A program made the position numbers and the translations under genes. Shown here in pieces: positions 29,073-39,506 of a stretch of DNA of 64,000 nucleotides. The notes beneath the pieces were generated by a model, which ran no database searches, had not been told where the DNA came from, and saw nothing but the letters and a program-made list of their open reading frames with translations. How positions within the stretch are numbered: the stretch's first letter is position 1; each line of letters starts with the position of its first letter. This stretch comes from Deinococcus detaillensis (GTDB lineage Bacteria > Deinococcota > Deinococci > Deinococcales > Deinococcaceae), in NCBI RefSeq assembly GCF_007280555.1, contig NZ_VKDB01000001.1, forward strand, positions 186,001 through 250,000, given 5' to 3'.

Positions 29073-29840
29073 ATGATGCTCAGGAAGTTTATTGCCATCG
29101 GTGATGTTCACGGCGATTACGATCTCTTGTGGGCGGCTTTGCGGGCGGCGAGCTGCGTAGACGCCGCAGGCTTGCCCACTCCCCCTGTCCAGCAGGGCCT
29201 GTACCAGGTGGTGCTAATCGGCGATTTGGTGCATCCCAAAACGCTCGCCGACTACAGCCGCCTGACGGGTCTGGCTGAGTTCAATCCCCGCGATGAAGAC
29301 CACCTGTTCGCGGCGGCGCGGGTACAGGTGCGCGAACTTGAACGGGTGCGGATGTTTCAAGAAGCTGCGCCGAGGTCGGTGCACTGCGTGCTGGGCAACC
29401 ACGATGACGGCGTGCTGCACCACCGCTACCTCTTGCAGACGGCTGGTGGCCTGACCCACAACGAATTCGACCCCGAGCGCGGCGGCGTGAGGTTGCCCGA
29501 CCACCTACGGCACTGGTTCAGCGGCTTCGTGCGCGAGTTGCGGGTGGGCCGGGTGCAGTTTGCCCACGTCGGGCCGCTGCCGGCTTTTGCTTACTACGAC
29601 GATCTGTTTTACACCGACAAAGCGCCCAAGCATTGGTGGCACGACACGCCTGAATACGTCATGATGGCCGATTTGGCTTACGGTGTGTATGGGCACACCC
29701 AAATGCCAGATGGTATTTATTTGGACGAGGCGGCCCGCTTTGCCATGATCGACGCCCTTGGTAACCGCGAATACTTGGAACTGATGATCGATTCCTCGCA
29801 GCATGATCCGGTCATCAGCGTCAGGGCCGTGCCGTTCTAA
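29073..29840 (+). CDS. Calcineurin-like metallophosphoesterase
   Basis: A 255-residue phosphoesterase with all the metal-binding motifs: GDVHGD (10-15), IGDLVH, LGNHDDGVLHH, FAHVGPL and VYGHTQMPDG. This places it among the serine/threonine protein phosphatase-like enzymes, related to ApaH and PrpE, which act on phosphoproteins or dinucleotide polyphosphates. It starts 8 nt after the Rad52-like gene and is probably cotranscribed with it. The substrate is unknown. Confidence 0.88.
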   Translation: MMLRKFIAIGDVHGDYDLLWAALRAASCVDAAGLPTPPVQQGLYQVVLIGDLVHPKTLADYSRLTGLAEFNPRDEDHLFAAARVQVRELERVRMFQEAAPRSVHCVLGNHDDGVLHHRYLLQTAGGLTHNEFDPERGGVRLPDHLRHWFSGFVRELRVGRVQFAHVGPLPAFAYYDDLFYTDKAPKHWWHDTPEYVMMADLAYGVYGHTQMPDGIYLDEAARFAMIDALGNREYLELMIDSSQHDPVISVRAVPF

Positions 29841-29931
29841 CAGCCGGAGGGTTTGGGGCAACCCCTTCCCACCAAAATGTAGTGTCACGTGTGGCACCCC
29901 TCTGCCCTGGCCCACCCGCTAAACTGGCCGG

Positions 29932-31818
29932 ATGACGGCCCGGCCTCCCCTATCAGCACCTTCAGCCAGCAGCTCCCCACCGCTTCACCTCTCCAAGCCG
30001 CGCTGGAACGTCATCGTGATCGGTGGCGGCCACGCCGGAATCGAAGCGGCGTGGGCGGCGGCCAAATTCGGCCCGGTGGCCTTGTTGGTCAGCAACCCGG
30101 CCACCATCGGCAGAATGCCGTGCAATCCGGCAGTAGGCGGCCCCGGCAAAAGCCAGATGGTCTTTGAAATCGAAGCGCTCGGCGGTTTGATGCCGCGCCT
30201 CGCCGACGCCACCGCTATCCACACCCGCGTGCTGAACGCCAGCAAGGGGCCAGCGGTGCAGTCGCTGCGGGTTCAAAATGAGCGCGACGCTTACGCTGAG
30301 TACGCCCAAGAATACTTGCTCAATACGCCGAATCTGGAAGTGGTGCGCGGCGAGGCGGCTGACCTCGAAGCGGACGCTGAGGGCTGGCAAGTCGTTACCA
30401 CCGATGGTCGGCGTTTGGCGGCCCGCAGTGTGGTGATCGCGGCAGGCACTTTTTTGCGCGGCCTGACCTGGTACGGACGGCAATCCCGCGCTGAGGGGCG
30501 GCAAGGTGAGCCCCCTTCGCGTTTCTTGTCGGCCCCACTGGCCCGCGCCGGACACGTTCTCAAGCGCTACAAAACCGGAACGCCGCCGCGTGTGCGGGCC
30601 GACGCCGTGAATTTCAGCGAGCTGCTGGAAGTTCCCGCTGATCCCAACCCTCGCGGCTTCACGGGTATGTCTGGCCCCAACGCCACGCTCTCCCCCACTT
30701 GGCAAACCCACACCACCCCCGAAACCCACCGCTTGATTCAGGAAAACCTGCACGAATCACCTATGTACTCGGGCGACATCGAAGGCTTAGGGCCGCGCTA
30801 CTGCCCCAGCATCGAAGACAAAGTGGTGCGGTTTGCCCACCATGACCGCCACTTGCTGTTTGTCGAACCCGAAGGTCTGGAGACCAGCGAAGTGTATTTG
30901 CAAGGCTTTTCGAGCAGCTTGCCGCCGCGCCTGCAAGACGTGTTGGTGCGCTCTTTGCCGGGATTCGGGCGGGCCGTGATTCACCGCTACGCCTACGCCG
31001 TCGAATACGACGTGGTGGACTCAACCGAGCTGACCCTGCACCTCGAGTCACGCTTGCTGCCCGGCGTTTTTACGGCGGGCCAGCTCAACGGCACCAGCGG
31101 TTACGAGGAAGCGGCGGCTCAGGGCTTGGTGGCTGGTACGGCGGCTGCTCGGCGCTCGCTTGGGTTGGCGCAGGACCCACAACAAGCGCCGATTGTTTCC
31201 CGTGAAACAAGTTACATCGGCGTGATGCTCGACGACCTGGTGTTCAAAGGCAGTGATGAACCCTACCGGATGATGACCAGCCGTGTGGAACACCGTTTAC
31301 TCCTGCGCCAAGACAACGCCGACGAGCGGATCAGTGAACAAGCCCACCGCTTGGGACTGATTGATGAGCAGCGTCTCCGAGCAGTCGAGCAGAAATACCA
31401 GAAGATCACCACTGGTGCTGAATCCCTCAGTAAGCAGCGGATTCAGGGGCAGACCGGAGACGCTTGGTTGCGCCGTCCCGAGATGAGCTTGGCTGATCTG
31501 GAAGCGGTCGGCTTCGAGTTGCCTGCGCTGAGCAGCGCCGAACGTGAAGCGCTGGAAATTCGGGTCAAATACGCGGGTTATATTCAGCGCACCGAGCGGC
31601 GACTCCTGGCGGAAGACAGAGCCCGTGAGCTGAGCCTCGTCGGCGTAGATTTTTCAGTGGTTTGTGCGCTCTCCAATGAGGCCCGCGAAAAGCTGCGCCG
31701 CAGCCAGCCTCAAACGCTGGCTCAGGCGTCGAGATTGCCGGGCGTGCGGCATGGAGATGTTTCCAGTTTGCTGATTCATCTCAAGCAGCGCGAGCGCGTT
31801 TCACGTGAAACAATCTAA
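29932..31818 (+). CDS. mnmG: tRNA uridine-5-carboxymethylaminomethyl synthesis enzyme MnmG (GidA)
   Basis: A 628-residue flavoenzyme that, with MnmE, modifies U34 of certain tRNAs. The FAD-binding [10 protein letters not shown] is at 31-40, [11 protein letters not shown] follows, then YKTGTPPRV and [14 protein letters not shown]. The C-terminal helical domain binds tRNA and MnmE. TAAACT (29920-29925), 6 nt before the ATG, marks a leaderless start. It heads mnmG-rsmG-parA-parB, a classic origin-proximal arrangement. Two ParB-binding-like sites lie inside the gene, one at its very end. Confidence 0.96.
   Translation: MTARPPLSAPSASSSPPLHLSKPRWNVIVIGGGHAGIEAAWAAAKFGPVALLVSNPATIGRMPCNPAVGGPGKSQMVFEIEALGGLMPRLADATAIHTRVLNASKGPAVQSLRVQNERDAYAEYAQEYLLNTPNLEVVRGEAADLEADAEGWQVVTTDGRRLAARSVVIAAGTFLRGLTWYGRQSRAEGRQGEPPSRFLSAPLARAGHVLKRYKTGTPPRVRADAVNFSELLEVPADPNPRGFTGMSGPNATLSPTWQTHTTPETHRLIQENLHESPMYSGDIEGLGPRYCPSIEDKVVRFAHHDRHLLFVEPEGLETSEVYLQGFSSSLPPRLQDVLVRSLPGFGRAVIHRYAYAVEYDVVDSTELTLHLESRLLPGVFTAGQLNGTSGYEEAAAQGLVAGTAAARRSLGLAQDPQQAPIVSRETSYIGVMLDDLVFKGSDEPYRMMTSRVEHRLLLRQDNADERISEQAHRLGLIDEQRLRAVEQKYQKITTGAESLSKQRIQGQTGDAWLRRPEMSLADLEAVGFELPALSSAEREALEIRVKYAGYIQRTERRLLAEDRARELSLVGVDFSVVCALSNEAREKLRRSQPQTLAQASRLPGVRHGDVSSLLIHLKQRERVSRETI
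31194..31209. promoter_or_regulatory. parS-like site inside mnmG
   Basis: TGTTTCCCGTGAAACA differs from the parS palindrome TGTTTCACGTGAAACA at one position. It lies within the mnmG coding sequence, upstream of the main cluster. Confidence 0.65.
31797..31812. promoter_or_regulatory. parS site at the 3' end of mnmG
   Basis: CGTTTCACGTGAAACA matches 15 of 16 positions of the parS consensus and overlaps the last codons of mnmG. Confidence 0.85.
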
Positions 31819-31852
31819 ATAGATTCGCCGCTGCTCTGGCTTTTTCTGGCTG

Positions 31853-31868
31853 TGTTTCACGTGAAACG
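31853..31868. promoter_or_regulatory. parS site between mnmG and rsmG
   Basis: TGTTTCACGTGAAACG, 15 of 16 positions of the parS consensus, with the full 14-bp GTTTCACGTGAAAC core. Confidence 0.88.
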
Positions 31869-31904
31869 TTGAGGATTAGTCGTGCGGTAATTTGACAGCG
31901 GCCT

Positions 31905-31920
31905 TGTTTCACGTGAAACT
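31905..31920. promoter_or_regulatory. parS site between mnmG and rsmG
   Basis: TGTTTCACGTGAAACT, 15 of 16 positions of the parS consensus, with the full GTTTCACGTGAAAC core. Spacing from the preceding site is 52 bp. Confidence 0.88.
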
Positions 31921-32018
31921 GAGAGCTGGGCAGTGGCCGGTGTTCGGCTACGAGTCAGAAGAGGTCAATAAATGAAGAATTTAATGCGAATCTTGATTGC
32001 TCCCCGTGCGCGGCTTTC

Positions 32019-32783
32019 GTGACGCCGGAAGGCGAATTGTTGCTGATGGACGCTGGCGCTGAATTACAGCTTGATTTGAAGCCTTATTTACCGGCATTTG
32101 CTCAACTCCAGAGCGCGTTGATTGAGGGCAATCGACAACTCAATTTGACGGCACTAACCACCGAGCGAGATATCATTTTGAAACATTTCGTCGACTCGCT
32201 GAGCTGCGATATCGGCGGCTGGCTGAGTGGAGCGGGTCATGTCCTTGATTTGGGAACGGGAGCCGGCTTTCCAACGTTACCGCTGGCGATTGTCAATCCT
32301 GGCATCCAGTTTTTGGCCGTGGATGCCACCCGCAAAAAAATAGAGTATGTCAGCCGCACCGCTGCGTCCCTCGGGCTAAGCAACGTGGAAGTTTTGGCCA
32401 GCCGCGCCGAGCTGCTGGGCCGCGATTTGGCGCACCGCGAGCAGTATCAGCGGGTGGTAGCGCGGGCGGTGGCGGCCTTGCCAGTTTTGGCCGAGTTGGC
32501 GCTTCCGCTGTTGCAAATCGGCGGCCTACTCATCGCCCAAAAAGGCCAGCTCAGTGCTGAGGAACTCGCAGCGGGCCAGCAAGCCGCCGCTGAGCTGGGC
32601 GCAGAGTTGTTTCATGTGAAACACTTTGAATTGCCTATCTCACGAGATCAGCGCAGTGTGGTGGTCATGCGTAAACTCAGCGCCACGCCCAGCCGCTATC
32701 CGAGGCGTGAAGGTATTCCCAGCAAACAACCGTTATTCTGGGGCAACGAGCAGATCAAGCGCAGCGAGGACAAAGAAGCATGA
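32019..32783 (+). CDS. rsmG: 16S rRNA (guanine-527-N7)-methyltransferase RsmG (GidB)
   Basis: A 254-residue methyltransferase that uses S-adenosylmethionine to make m7G527 in 16S rRNA. The SAM-binding motif [17 protein letters not shown] begins at about residue 75. [11 protein letters not shown] and the conserved [17 protein letters not shown] follow, with a GQLSAEEL segment after. The start is GTG at 32019. A ParB-like site lies inside the gene. The stop codon overlaps a six-codon frame that leads to parA. Confidence 0.94.
   Translation: MTPEGELLLMDAGAELQLDLKPYLPAFAQLQSALIEGNRQLNLTALTTERDIILKHFVDSLSCDIGGWLSGAGHVLDLGTGAGFPTLPLAIVNPGIQFLAVDATRKKIEYVSRTAASLGLSNVEVLASRAELLGRDLAHREQYQRVVARAVAALPVLAELALPLLQIGGLLIAQKGQLSAEELAAGQQAAAELGAELFHVKHFELPISRDQRSVVVMRKLSATPSRYPRREGIPSKQPLFWGNEQIKRSEDKEA
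32608..32623. promoter_or_regulatory. parS-like site inside rsmG
   Basis: TGTTTCATGTGAAACA matches 15 of 16 positions of the parS palindrome (one C-to-T change in the centre). It lies within the rsmG coding sequence, about 190 bp before parA. Confidence 0.7.
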
Positions 32784-32796
32784 CGGTAAACAAGGA

Positions 32797-32800
<4 letters not shown>
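32780..32800 (+). other. Six-codon relay frame between rsmG and parA
   Basis: ATG at 32780 overlaps the rsmG stop (ATGA) and encodes MTVNKE. Its TGA overlaps the parA start (ATGA, 32797-32800). The double overlap could let ribosomes pass from rsmG to parA by reinitiation. Whether it is translated is inference. Confidence 0.45.
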
Positions 32801-34375
<1,575 letters not shown>

Positions 34376-34387
34376 AGGTCAATAGCC

Positions 34388-34419
34388 AAGCGGGCCACCC
34401 AGTCAAAGGTGGCCCGCTT
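34388..34419. terminator. Bidirectional terminator between parB and the VanW gene
   Basis: Perfect 12-bp arms AAGCGGGCCACC (34388-34399) and GGTGGCCCGCTT (34408-34419) around an 8-nt loop. A short T-rich tail (GATTTT) follows on the plus strand. It separates the converging parB and VanW genes. Confidence 0.8.
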
Positions 34420-34436
34420 GATTTTGGAGGCTCTCT

Positions 34437-35750
34437 TTAGCGGCCCACGGCAAAAATGTTCGGCCAAGGCCGGTAACTGCTTTTCAGGGTGTCCTGTTTG
34501 AAAGTCTGGCCGTTCCTGATAAACAAGCGGTCAACTTCGATGACTGCGCCTTCTGCCGCCCAATCCACCTGCTTACGCTCGCCTTTTTTGAGGCTGGCAT
34601 CAAAGACAGTTTTATCGGCGGGAGAAGGGGTGGTGCTCAAAATACGCGGCTCCTGCACCCTTACGTCAAAGTCACGCGCTTTGCCGAACACCCGTACCAC
34701 CAGCAACTTCTGGGTGTCGTCCCAATCGGACTGAAACCAAAGTGACCCGCCCGTGTCGTTGGCAAAGCGTAAATCTTGGGTCGGCTGATAAATGGTGGCG
34801 TCTAGGCCCTGCGGGTCGTAGTAGTACACCTGATAGCTGTGGTTGCGCCGCTCTACAATAGGTAGGCCCGCGCCGTACAGCGCCCGAAACACGGTGGTGC
34901 TGACTTGGCAGATGCCGCCGCCGATGCCCGAGGCGGTGCGCTCACCCGCGATCACCAAGCCCGGCACGAATCCGGCTTTGGCGCTGATAGGGCCGAGCAT
35001 CTGGTTGAACGAAAACACCTTGCCCTCAAACAGCTTGTCCTGAAAGGCCTGTGTGCCGACATGGATATTGGTGACGCGGGCCGGGCTGGAACCGTCATAG
35101 CCAGTTTGCCCACCAGCCAGAAACGCGGTGATTCCACGTGAAACAAAGTAATCTAAAGCTCGTTTTGGAGCGGCGCTGCTGCTGGGCGTCAGTTTGACAA
35201 AAGTGGTCTGGCCGTCTTTGAGGGCGGCGGCTACAGCGCTGCGGGCAGCGGCTTGGTTGAGGTCAAAGCCGTTGTGCTGGACGATAATCCATTGGCCGTC
35301 CGGCTGTTCTTCAAAGCGGGCACCGGTAGGCGGGGCCGTCAGCTTCTTAAAAAAGGCCGTCAGGTCGGCGTCCAAGCTGACCGTCACTTTGCCTTGGGCG
35401 CGGAGTTGCACCAGCCGTTCCGGCGCAATCACCAAAGTTTCACGGTAGGGAATAGCGGTCTTTCTACCGGCAATGACGGCGGGCAAGCTCGCTTCAAAGC
35501 GCAAAGTCAGGCTGTCGGTGGTGTTGGGCTGAGGTTGAGCGGGCTTTGGAGAAGTCGGAGCAGGGACGGACGCAGGCGGCGCTGGAGCGGGGGAGGGAAC
35601 CACTGGCGGCTGCTCCGGTGCGGTGGGCGCAGGGGCCGCAGTAGGCGAGGGAAGAGGAATGGGCGCGATCTCTTGGGCGCTGGCGACCAGCGGCGAAATC
35701 AGCAGCGCCGCCGTGAGCAGCAAGCGGGAGGAAGCAGGCAAAAACGACAT
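34437..35750 (-). CDS. Secreted VanW-family protein
   Basis: A 437-residue exported protein. The signal peptide is clear ([20 protein letters not shown], cut after VASA-Q). A proline/alanine-rich spacer of about 60 residues follows, probably crossing the wall. Next comes a peptidoglycan-binding-type domain and the VanW domain with [48 protein letters not shown] and [15 protein letters not shown]-terminal G5-like region ([20 protein letters not shown]) ends it. VanW proteins are linked to glycopeptide resistance clusters, but their activity is unknown. The frame is open upstream; the ATG at 35750 is chosen for the signal peptide. Confidence 0.86.
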   Translation of the reverse strand: MSFLPASSRLLLTAALLISPLVASAQEIAPIPLPSPTAAPAPTAPEQPPVVPSPAPAPPASVPAPTSPKPAQPQPNTTDSLTLRFEASLPAVIAGRKTAIPYRETLVIAPERLVQLRAQGKVTVSLDADLTAFFKKLTAPPTGARFEEQPDGQWIIVQHNGFDLNQAAARSAVAAALKDGQTTFVKLTPSSSAAPKRALDYFVSRGITAFLAGGQTGYDGSSPARVTNIHVGTQAFQDKLFEGKVFSFNQMLGPISAKAGFVPGLVIAGERTASGIGGGICQVSTTVFRALYGAGLPIVERRNHSYQVYYYDPQGLDATIYQPTQDLRFANDTGGSLWFQSDWDDTQKLLVVRVFGKARDFDVRVQEPRILSTTPSPADKTVFDASLKKGERKQVDWAAEGAVIEVDRLFIRNGQTFKQDTLKSSYRPWPNIFAVGR

Positions 35751-35905
35751 GCCGCCCAGTATTCCATGCCGAGAAAGTTGAAACGTGACACTCAGCTTTT
35801 GCCCCCATCGCCTCAAGAGCCCGGCCAAGAAAGCCGAACACCAATAAAAAAGCCGGAGCACTTGCCCCGACTTCGGTTATTCGTTGACTATGGATTAAAG
35901 CAAAC

Positions 35906-37000
35906 TCAATCGTCTGCGGCTTGGCTCGTTTTCTTGGGAACGGCAGGATTGTTAATAAACTCAGTAGGATCGATGGTGTCAAAGCCGATCAGCTTTTCAT
36001 AATCCTGAATCTTGATGTGAAGGCGCTTGACATCTCCTTCGACCATACCGTAGTCGAAGGTATCCCAAATAACAGTGGTTTTGAAGCTGCCGCCTTCAAA
36101 ATCCGGCACTTCACGGGTCTTCTTCAGGCCTTCTTCCAGCGCTCTGCGGCTCTCGATACCTAGATTGCGGAAAGCCACTTGCATCACGTCGCGGGAAAAG
36201 TCACGGGGGCCGTAAATGCCGGCGCGGTACACTGTTTCATAAAACTTTTCCCAGTCCGGCACCAATTTGGCCGCAGGCATCGAAAACTGAGACACGATGG
36301 TGCGAATGGCTTCCAAAGTGCGCTGCGGGTAGTAATACAAATACATCCGCACGCCTTCCAAAAAGAAGTTGTAGTGTGCCGCTTCATCTACCGCGATGGT
36401 TTGCGCGACTTTGGCCAACACCGGATCAGAGAAGCCTTGCAAATGCGGCTTATCGCTTTTGCCTTGGGCAATCTTCATCATGTTGAGGTAATTGAGCTGG
36501 GTGGCCCGCTCCTGAAACACGGTGTAGACCATATTGTGCAGCGCGTCGGGGAACGGCAACTCCCACGTTTGGGCCTTGAGGCGCTCCTTATACTCGAACA
36601 ACCACTCCGGAGTGCGCTGACGTGAAAACAATACCGAGTTTTCCCAGGCGTCAGCGTGCTTTTCTTCTTCGCTGCCCCAGCGCATTTGAAAGTGGCTGCG
36701 GCCATGCGAGCGCCGTACCAAGTTGATCAAGCTGCTGGTGAAATCGGGAGCGTACTGCTCGACCGCGAAGAAGCCGGTGAGCACTGTCATGATTTCGGGC
36801 GGCAAATTGGGCGAGAGGGCCCGCCAATCAAAGGACTTGTCCGGATTCCAATTGCGGGTTTCTTGACTGCGGGCGGTGTACCAGCGGTACAGTCCCAAGA
36901 AGCCGCGCTCTATCAAACGGTCTTTTTCACGGTTGCTCAGCAGTCCGGCAGGGGTCGGCGGCACATCGGCCAGCATATTGGGGGGCATAACATCAGCCAT
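35906..37000 (-). CDS. Acyl-ACP desaturase
   Basis: A 364-residue soluble di-iron desaturase of the plant stearoyl-ACP delta-9 type (FA_desaturase_2). The two metal-binding E-x-x-H motifs are EEKHADAWEN (E112-H115) and DEAAHYNFF (E206-H209), with further ligands in AVEQYAPDF and FQERATQLN. It inserts a cis double bond into acyl chains bound to acyl carrier protein, using O2 and ferredoxin, and so tunes membrane fluidity. GGAGG lies 8 nt before the ATG at 37000. Confidence 0.93.
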   Translation of the reverse strand: MADVMPPNMLADVPPTPAGLLSNREKDRLIERGFLGLYRWYTARSQETRNWNPDKSFDWRALSPNLPPEIMTVLTGFFAVEQYAPDFTSSLINLVRRSHGRSHFQMRWGSEEEKHADAWENSVLFSRQRTPEWLFEYKERLKAQTWELPFPDALHNMVYTVFQERATQLNYLNMMKIAQGKSDKPHLQGFSDPVLAKVAQTIAVDEAAHYNFFLEGVRMYLYYYPQRTLEAIRTIVSQFSMPAAKLVPDWEKFYETVYRAGIYGPRDFSRDVMQVAFRNLGIESRRALEEGLKKTREVPDFEGGSFKTTVIWDTFDYGMVEGDVKRLHIKIQDYEKLIGFDTIDPTEFINNPAVPKKTSQAADD

Positions 37001-37221
37001 AACAAGAGCCTCCTTGACTCGTCTCGCCGCATTAACGATCAGGCAGAACGGAACTCTCTGAGGCGGACGTGGCTATAAGGTACCACCCTGCCCTGAGTCA
37101 CAAATCCGCCTAACAGACAATTCGTCAGTAAGGAAAGGCGAAGTTTGAACCGAGTTCAATCTCTGTGGTGCTCGGCGCTGGGCAGCGAAAAGAGTTCACC
37201 GCCTTCGGTTAAACTCTCAGC

Positions 37222-37719
37222 ATGACTTTGCCTGACTCCGCTTCCCACTCCGAGCTTCAAGTTGCGCCGCAAGTGGGCGACCTCGCGCCCGATTTCACCT
37301 TGCCCTCGACCAGCGGCGATTCGGTGACGCTCAGCAGTTACCGCTCACACAAAAACGTGGTGCTGGTGTTTTACCCCTTGGATTTTTCGCCGGTGTGCAG
37401 CATGCAGCTTCCTGAATACTCTGGCCGTCAAGACGACTTTGCCGAAGCGGACACGGTGGTGCTGGGCCTTAACCGCGATAGCTTACACACCCACAAAGCC
37501 TGGGCCGCCGAGTACGGCATTGAGGTGCCGCTGCTGGCCGACATGAAGCTGGAGGTGGCCCGCAGCTACGGCGTGGCCATCGAAGACCGCGCCATTTCGG
37601 GCCGCGCCGTGTTCCTGATTGACAAAGAAGGCAAAATCCGCTTCCGGTTCGTGGAGGAAAAGGCCGGTGACTACACGCTGCGGCCTGAGCAGGTGCTGGA
37701 AAAGATTAAAGCGCTTTAG
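37222..37719 (+). CDS. bcp: Peroxiredoxin (Bcp/AhpE-like)
   Basis: A 165-residue thioredoxin-fold peroxidase. The motif [22 protein letters not shown] holds the peroxidatic C59 with its activating Ser/Arg environment. No second cysteine is present, so it is a one-Cys type that needs an external thiol for recycling. It reduces hydrogen peroxide and organic hydroperoxides. TAAACT (37210-37215), 6 nt before the ATG, marks a leaderless start. It converges on a small membrane protein gene. Confidence 0.9.
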   Translation: MTLPDSASHSELQVAPQVGDLAPDFTLPSTSGDSVTLSSYRSHKNVVLVFYPLDFSPVCSMQLPEYSGRQDDFAEADTVVLGLNRDSLHTHKAWAAEYGIEVPLLADMKLEVARSYGVAIEDRAISGRAVFLIDKEGKIRFRFVEEKAGDYTLRPEQVLEKIKAL

Positions 37720-37723
37720 GCGT

Positions 37724-38056
37724 TCATTCTTTTTGCTTCTCCTGCATGGCGACCCAGTCTTCCCAGGCCAGCGCCGGAATCAGCGCGAAACTTCCGGCAA
37801 AGAGCGAGGCGACGGCGGCGGGAACCCGCACCGGCGTTTTGCCGTTCAAATACAGATACAGCGCCCCCAGCGTGCTGACCATCCCGATGTCCATGAACAT
37901 GACGCGGGCAAAACTGCTGCGCCTTAGCGTTTCGGGGGTGCCCAGATCACCTGTGCGGGCGCGGCCCAGTACGGCGCTCAGCACCAGCGTGATGTACAAA
38001 CCGGCGTAAAGTTTGAGTCTCGGCCATCCGGGGCGGCGGTACTTGTCTAAGTCCAT
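37724..38056 (-). CDS. Small membrane protein of unknown function
   Basis: A 110-residue protein with three hydrophobic helices (about 16-32, 52-70 and 78-98), a basic N-terminus ([12 protein letters not shown]) and a polar charged end (QEKQKE). The open frame extends upstream, but the ATG at 38056 has TAGGCT 5 nt before it (38062-38067). It diverges from ygfZ. I do not recognise the family. Confidence 0.65.
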   Translation of the reverse strand: MDLDKYRRPGWPRLKLYAGLYITLVLSAVLGRARTGDLGTPETLRRSSFARVMFMDIGMVSTLGALYLYLNGKTPVRVPAAVASLFAGSFALIPALAWEDWVAMQEKQKE

Positions 38057-38119
38057 GCCACAGCCTACAGGCCCCAGCGCTCCACAGTTGGGCAGCGGCA
38101 TTTGGCTTACCCTAACGCC

Positions 38120-39007
38120 ATGACCGCCTTCACTGCGACTGCCTTTACAGTGCTGCCTTCCAGCGCCCTGCGTCTGACCGGCGCTGACCGCCTCGATTTC
38201 GTGCAGGGCCAGATGACCAACAACCTCAAGGCCGCGCCGACGCCCGGCATGGTCGAGGCCTGCTTCCTGAGTCCCAAAGGGCAGATCGAGTTTTTTGCCC
38301 GAATTTACAAGCGCGAGAGCGATTTGTATCTGCACTTGGCCGAAGGCGTTGCGCCCACCTTAGCGGCCCGCTTCGGCAAATACATCATCTTTGACCAGGT
38401 GGAAGTGCAGGACATCAGCGGCGAACTCGCCAGCTTGCATGTCTGGAGCCAGCAGGTGCCGGGCTGGGACGCGGGTGGCCCCGAGGTGCAGAGCTTTGAA
38501 CTCGGCGGCGGCGTGGTGCTGGCCGGACGAATCGACCGCACTGGAAGCGCGGGGCTGGATCTGCATTATCTCCGCAAACACCAATCTGAAGTGCTGCTTG
38601 CCCTCGGCGGAGCTGAGCGTTCCCACGCCGAACTGGAAGCCGCCCGTATCGGGGCCGGAATCAGTGACGCCGTGCAAGACGGCTGGGCCGGGTTCTTGCC
38701 GCAGGAAGTCGGCCTGGAGCGGGCCATGAGCTACCGCAAGGGCTGCTACGTGGGTCAGGAGATCATGGCGCGGTTGGAAGCGCGGGGTAATACCCGCTAT
38801 CAGCTCACTCAGCTGGAGAACGCGCAAGGCTTGCCCCTGCCCGCCCGCGCCGAGATTACGCTGAGCGGCAAAGTGGTGGGCCGCAGCGGAGCGAGCGCCG
38901 GAGATACCGCGCTGGCCCGCCTCCGCAAAGACGTGCCCGAAGGCGCAGTGCTGGACGTGGGCGGGGTGGCAGCGAGTGTGAAAGTGCCGCTGGCCGCCGC
39001 CGAGTAA
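38120..39007 (+). CDS. ygfZ: Folate-binding protein YgfZ (GcvT-like)
   Basis: A 295-residue relative of the glycine-cleavage T protein. It supports assembly or repair of certain iron-sulphur enzymes, such as MiaB-type radical SAM proteins, with tetrahydrofolate. The diagnostic KGCYVGQE motif is at 207-214, and the N-terminal [16 protein letters not shown] matches the family. The frame begins at a TTG at 38102, but the ATG at 38120 has TACCCT 6 nt upstream (38108-38113) and is preferred. Confidence 0.93.
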   Translation: MTAFTATAFTVLPSSALRLTGADRLDFVQGQMTNNLKAAPTPGMVEACFLSPKGQIEFFARIYKRESDLYLHLAEGVAPTLAARFGKYIIFDQVEVQDISGELASLHVWSQQVPGWDAGGPEVQSFELGGGVVLAGRIDRTGSAGLDLHYLRKHQSEVLLALGGAERSHAELEAARIGAGISDAVQDGWAGFLPQEVGLERAMSYRKGCYVGQEIMARLEARGNTRYQLTQLENAQGLPLPARAEITLSGKVVGRSGASAGDTALARLRKDVPEGAVLDVGGVAASVKVPLAAAE

Positions 39008-39060
39008 GAACGCTCAACTTTATCCCTCTGCCCTGAACCGAGCGGCTACACTAACGGGCA

Positions 39061-39483
39061 GTGAGTTTGCCCGAATCCCAGTCTAAACCCGCGCCCCCCG
39101 CCACTTTTGCGCGGCTGCGCGGGCTGTATCTGCTCGGCTTGGCGGCGCTGGCCTTGCCCGGCGTGCTGATCGGCGTGCCGCTGGGCTTTGCCTTGCAGCC
39201 GCGCTGGGAGAGCAGCGTCATTTGGTTGTTGGCCGGCGTGGCCCTGTTTTGCATGCTGCTGAGCCTCTGGCTGGCGTTCCGGCAAGCCCGCAGCCCGGAA
39301 GTCGGCAGCAAACTCAGCGCCGCCGTGCGGCTGGCCTCCGCACCTGCCGTGCCGCTGCTGATGGCCTGCACCTTGTGGCGGCGCTCAGACGCCCTGCTGC
39401 TGCTGCTGCCGCTCTCGCTGCTGGCCCTGGGCCTTGGCTGGTGGCTGCTGCGCGGCTGGGCTGAGCCGCAAGCGCCGCGCTGA
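39061..39483 (+). CDS. Four-helix membrane protein of unknown function
   Basis: A 140-residue, very leucine-rich membrane protein with about four helices and a polar first 20 residues (SLPESQSKPAPPATFARLRG). The start is GTG at 39061 with TACACT 8 nt upstream (39047-39052). It follows ygfZ by 53 bp and converges on murE. No family recognised. Confidence 0.6.
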   Translation: MSLPESQSKPAPPATFARLRGLYLLGLAALALPGVLIGVPLGFALQPRWESSVIWLLAGVALFCMLLSLWLAFRQARSPEVGSKLSAAVRLASAPAVPLLMACTLWRRSDALLLLLPLSLLALGLGWWLLRGWAEPQAPR

Positions 39484-39506
39484 GCCGCCTGCCTTCCTCA
39501 CACTCT

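Noticed and set aside
35130..35145. A sixth parS-like site (GATTCCACGTGAAACA) in the VanW gene.
   Set aside because: Three mismatches to the consensus; it keeps only one good half-site and may be chance.
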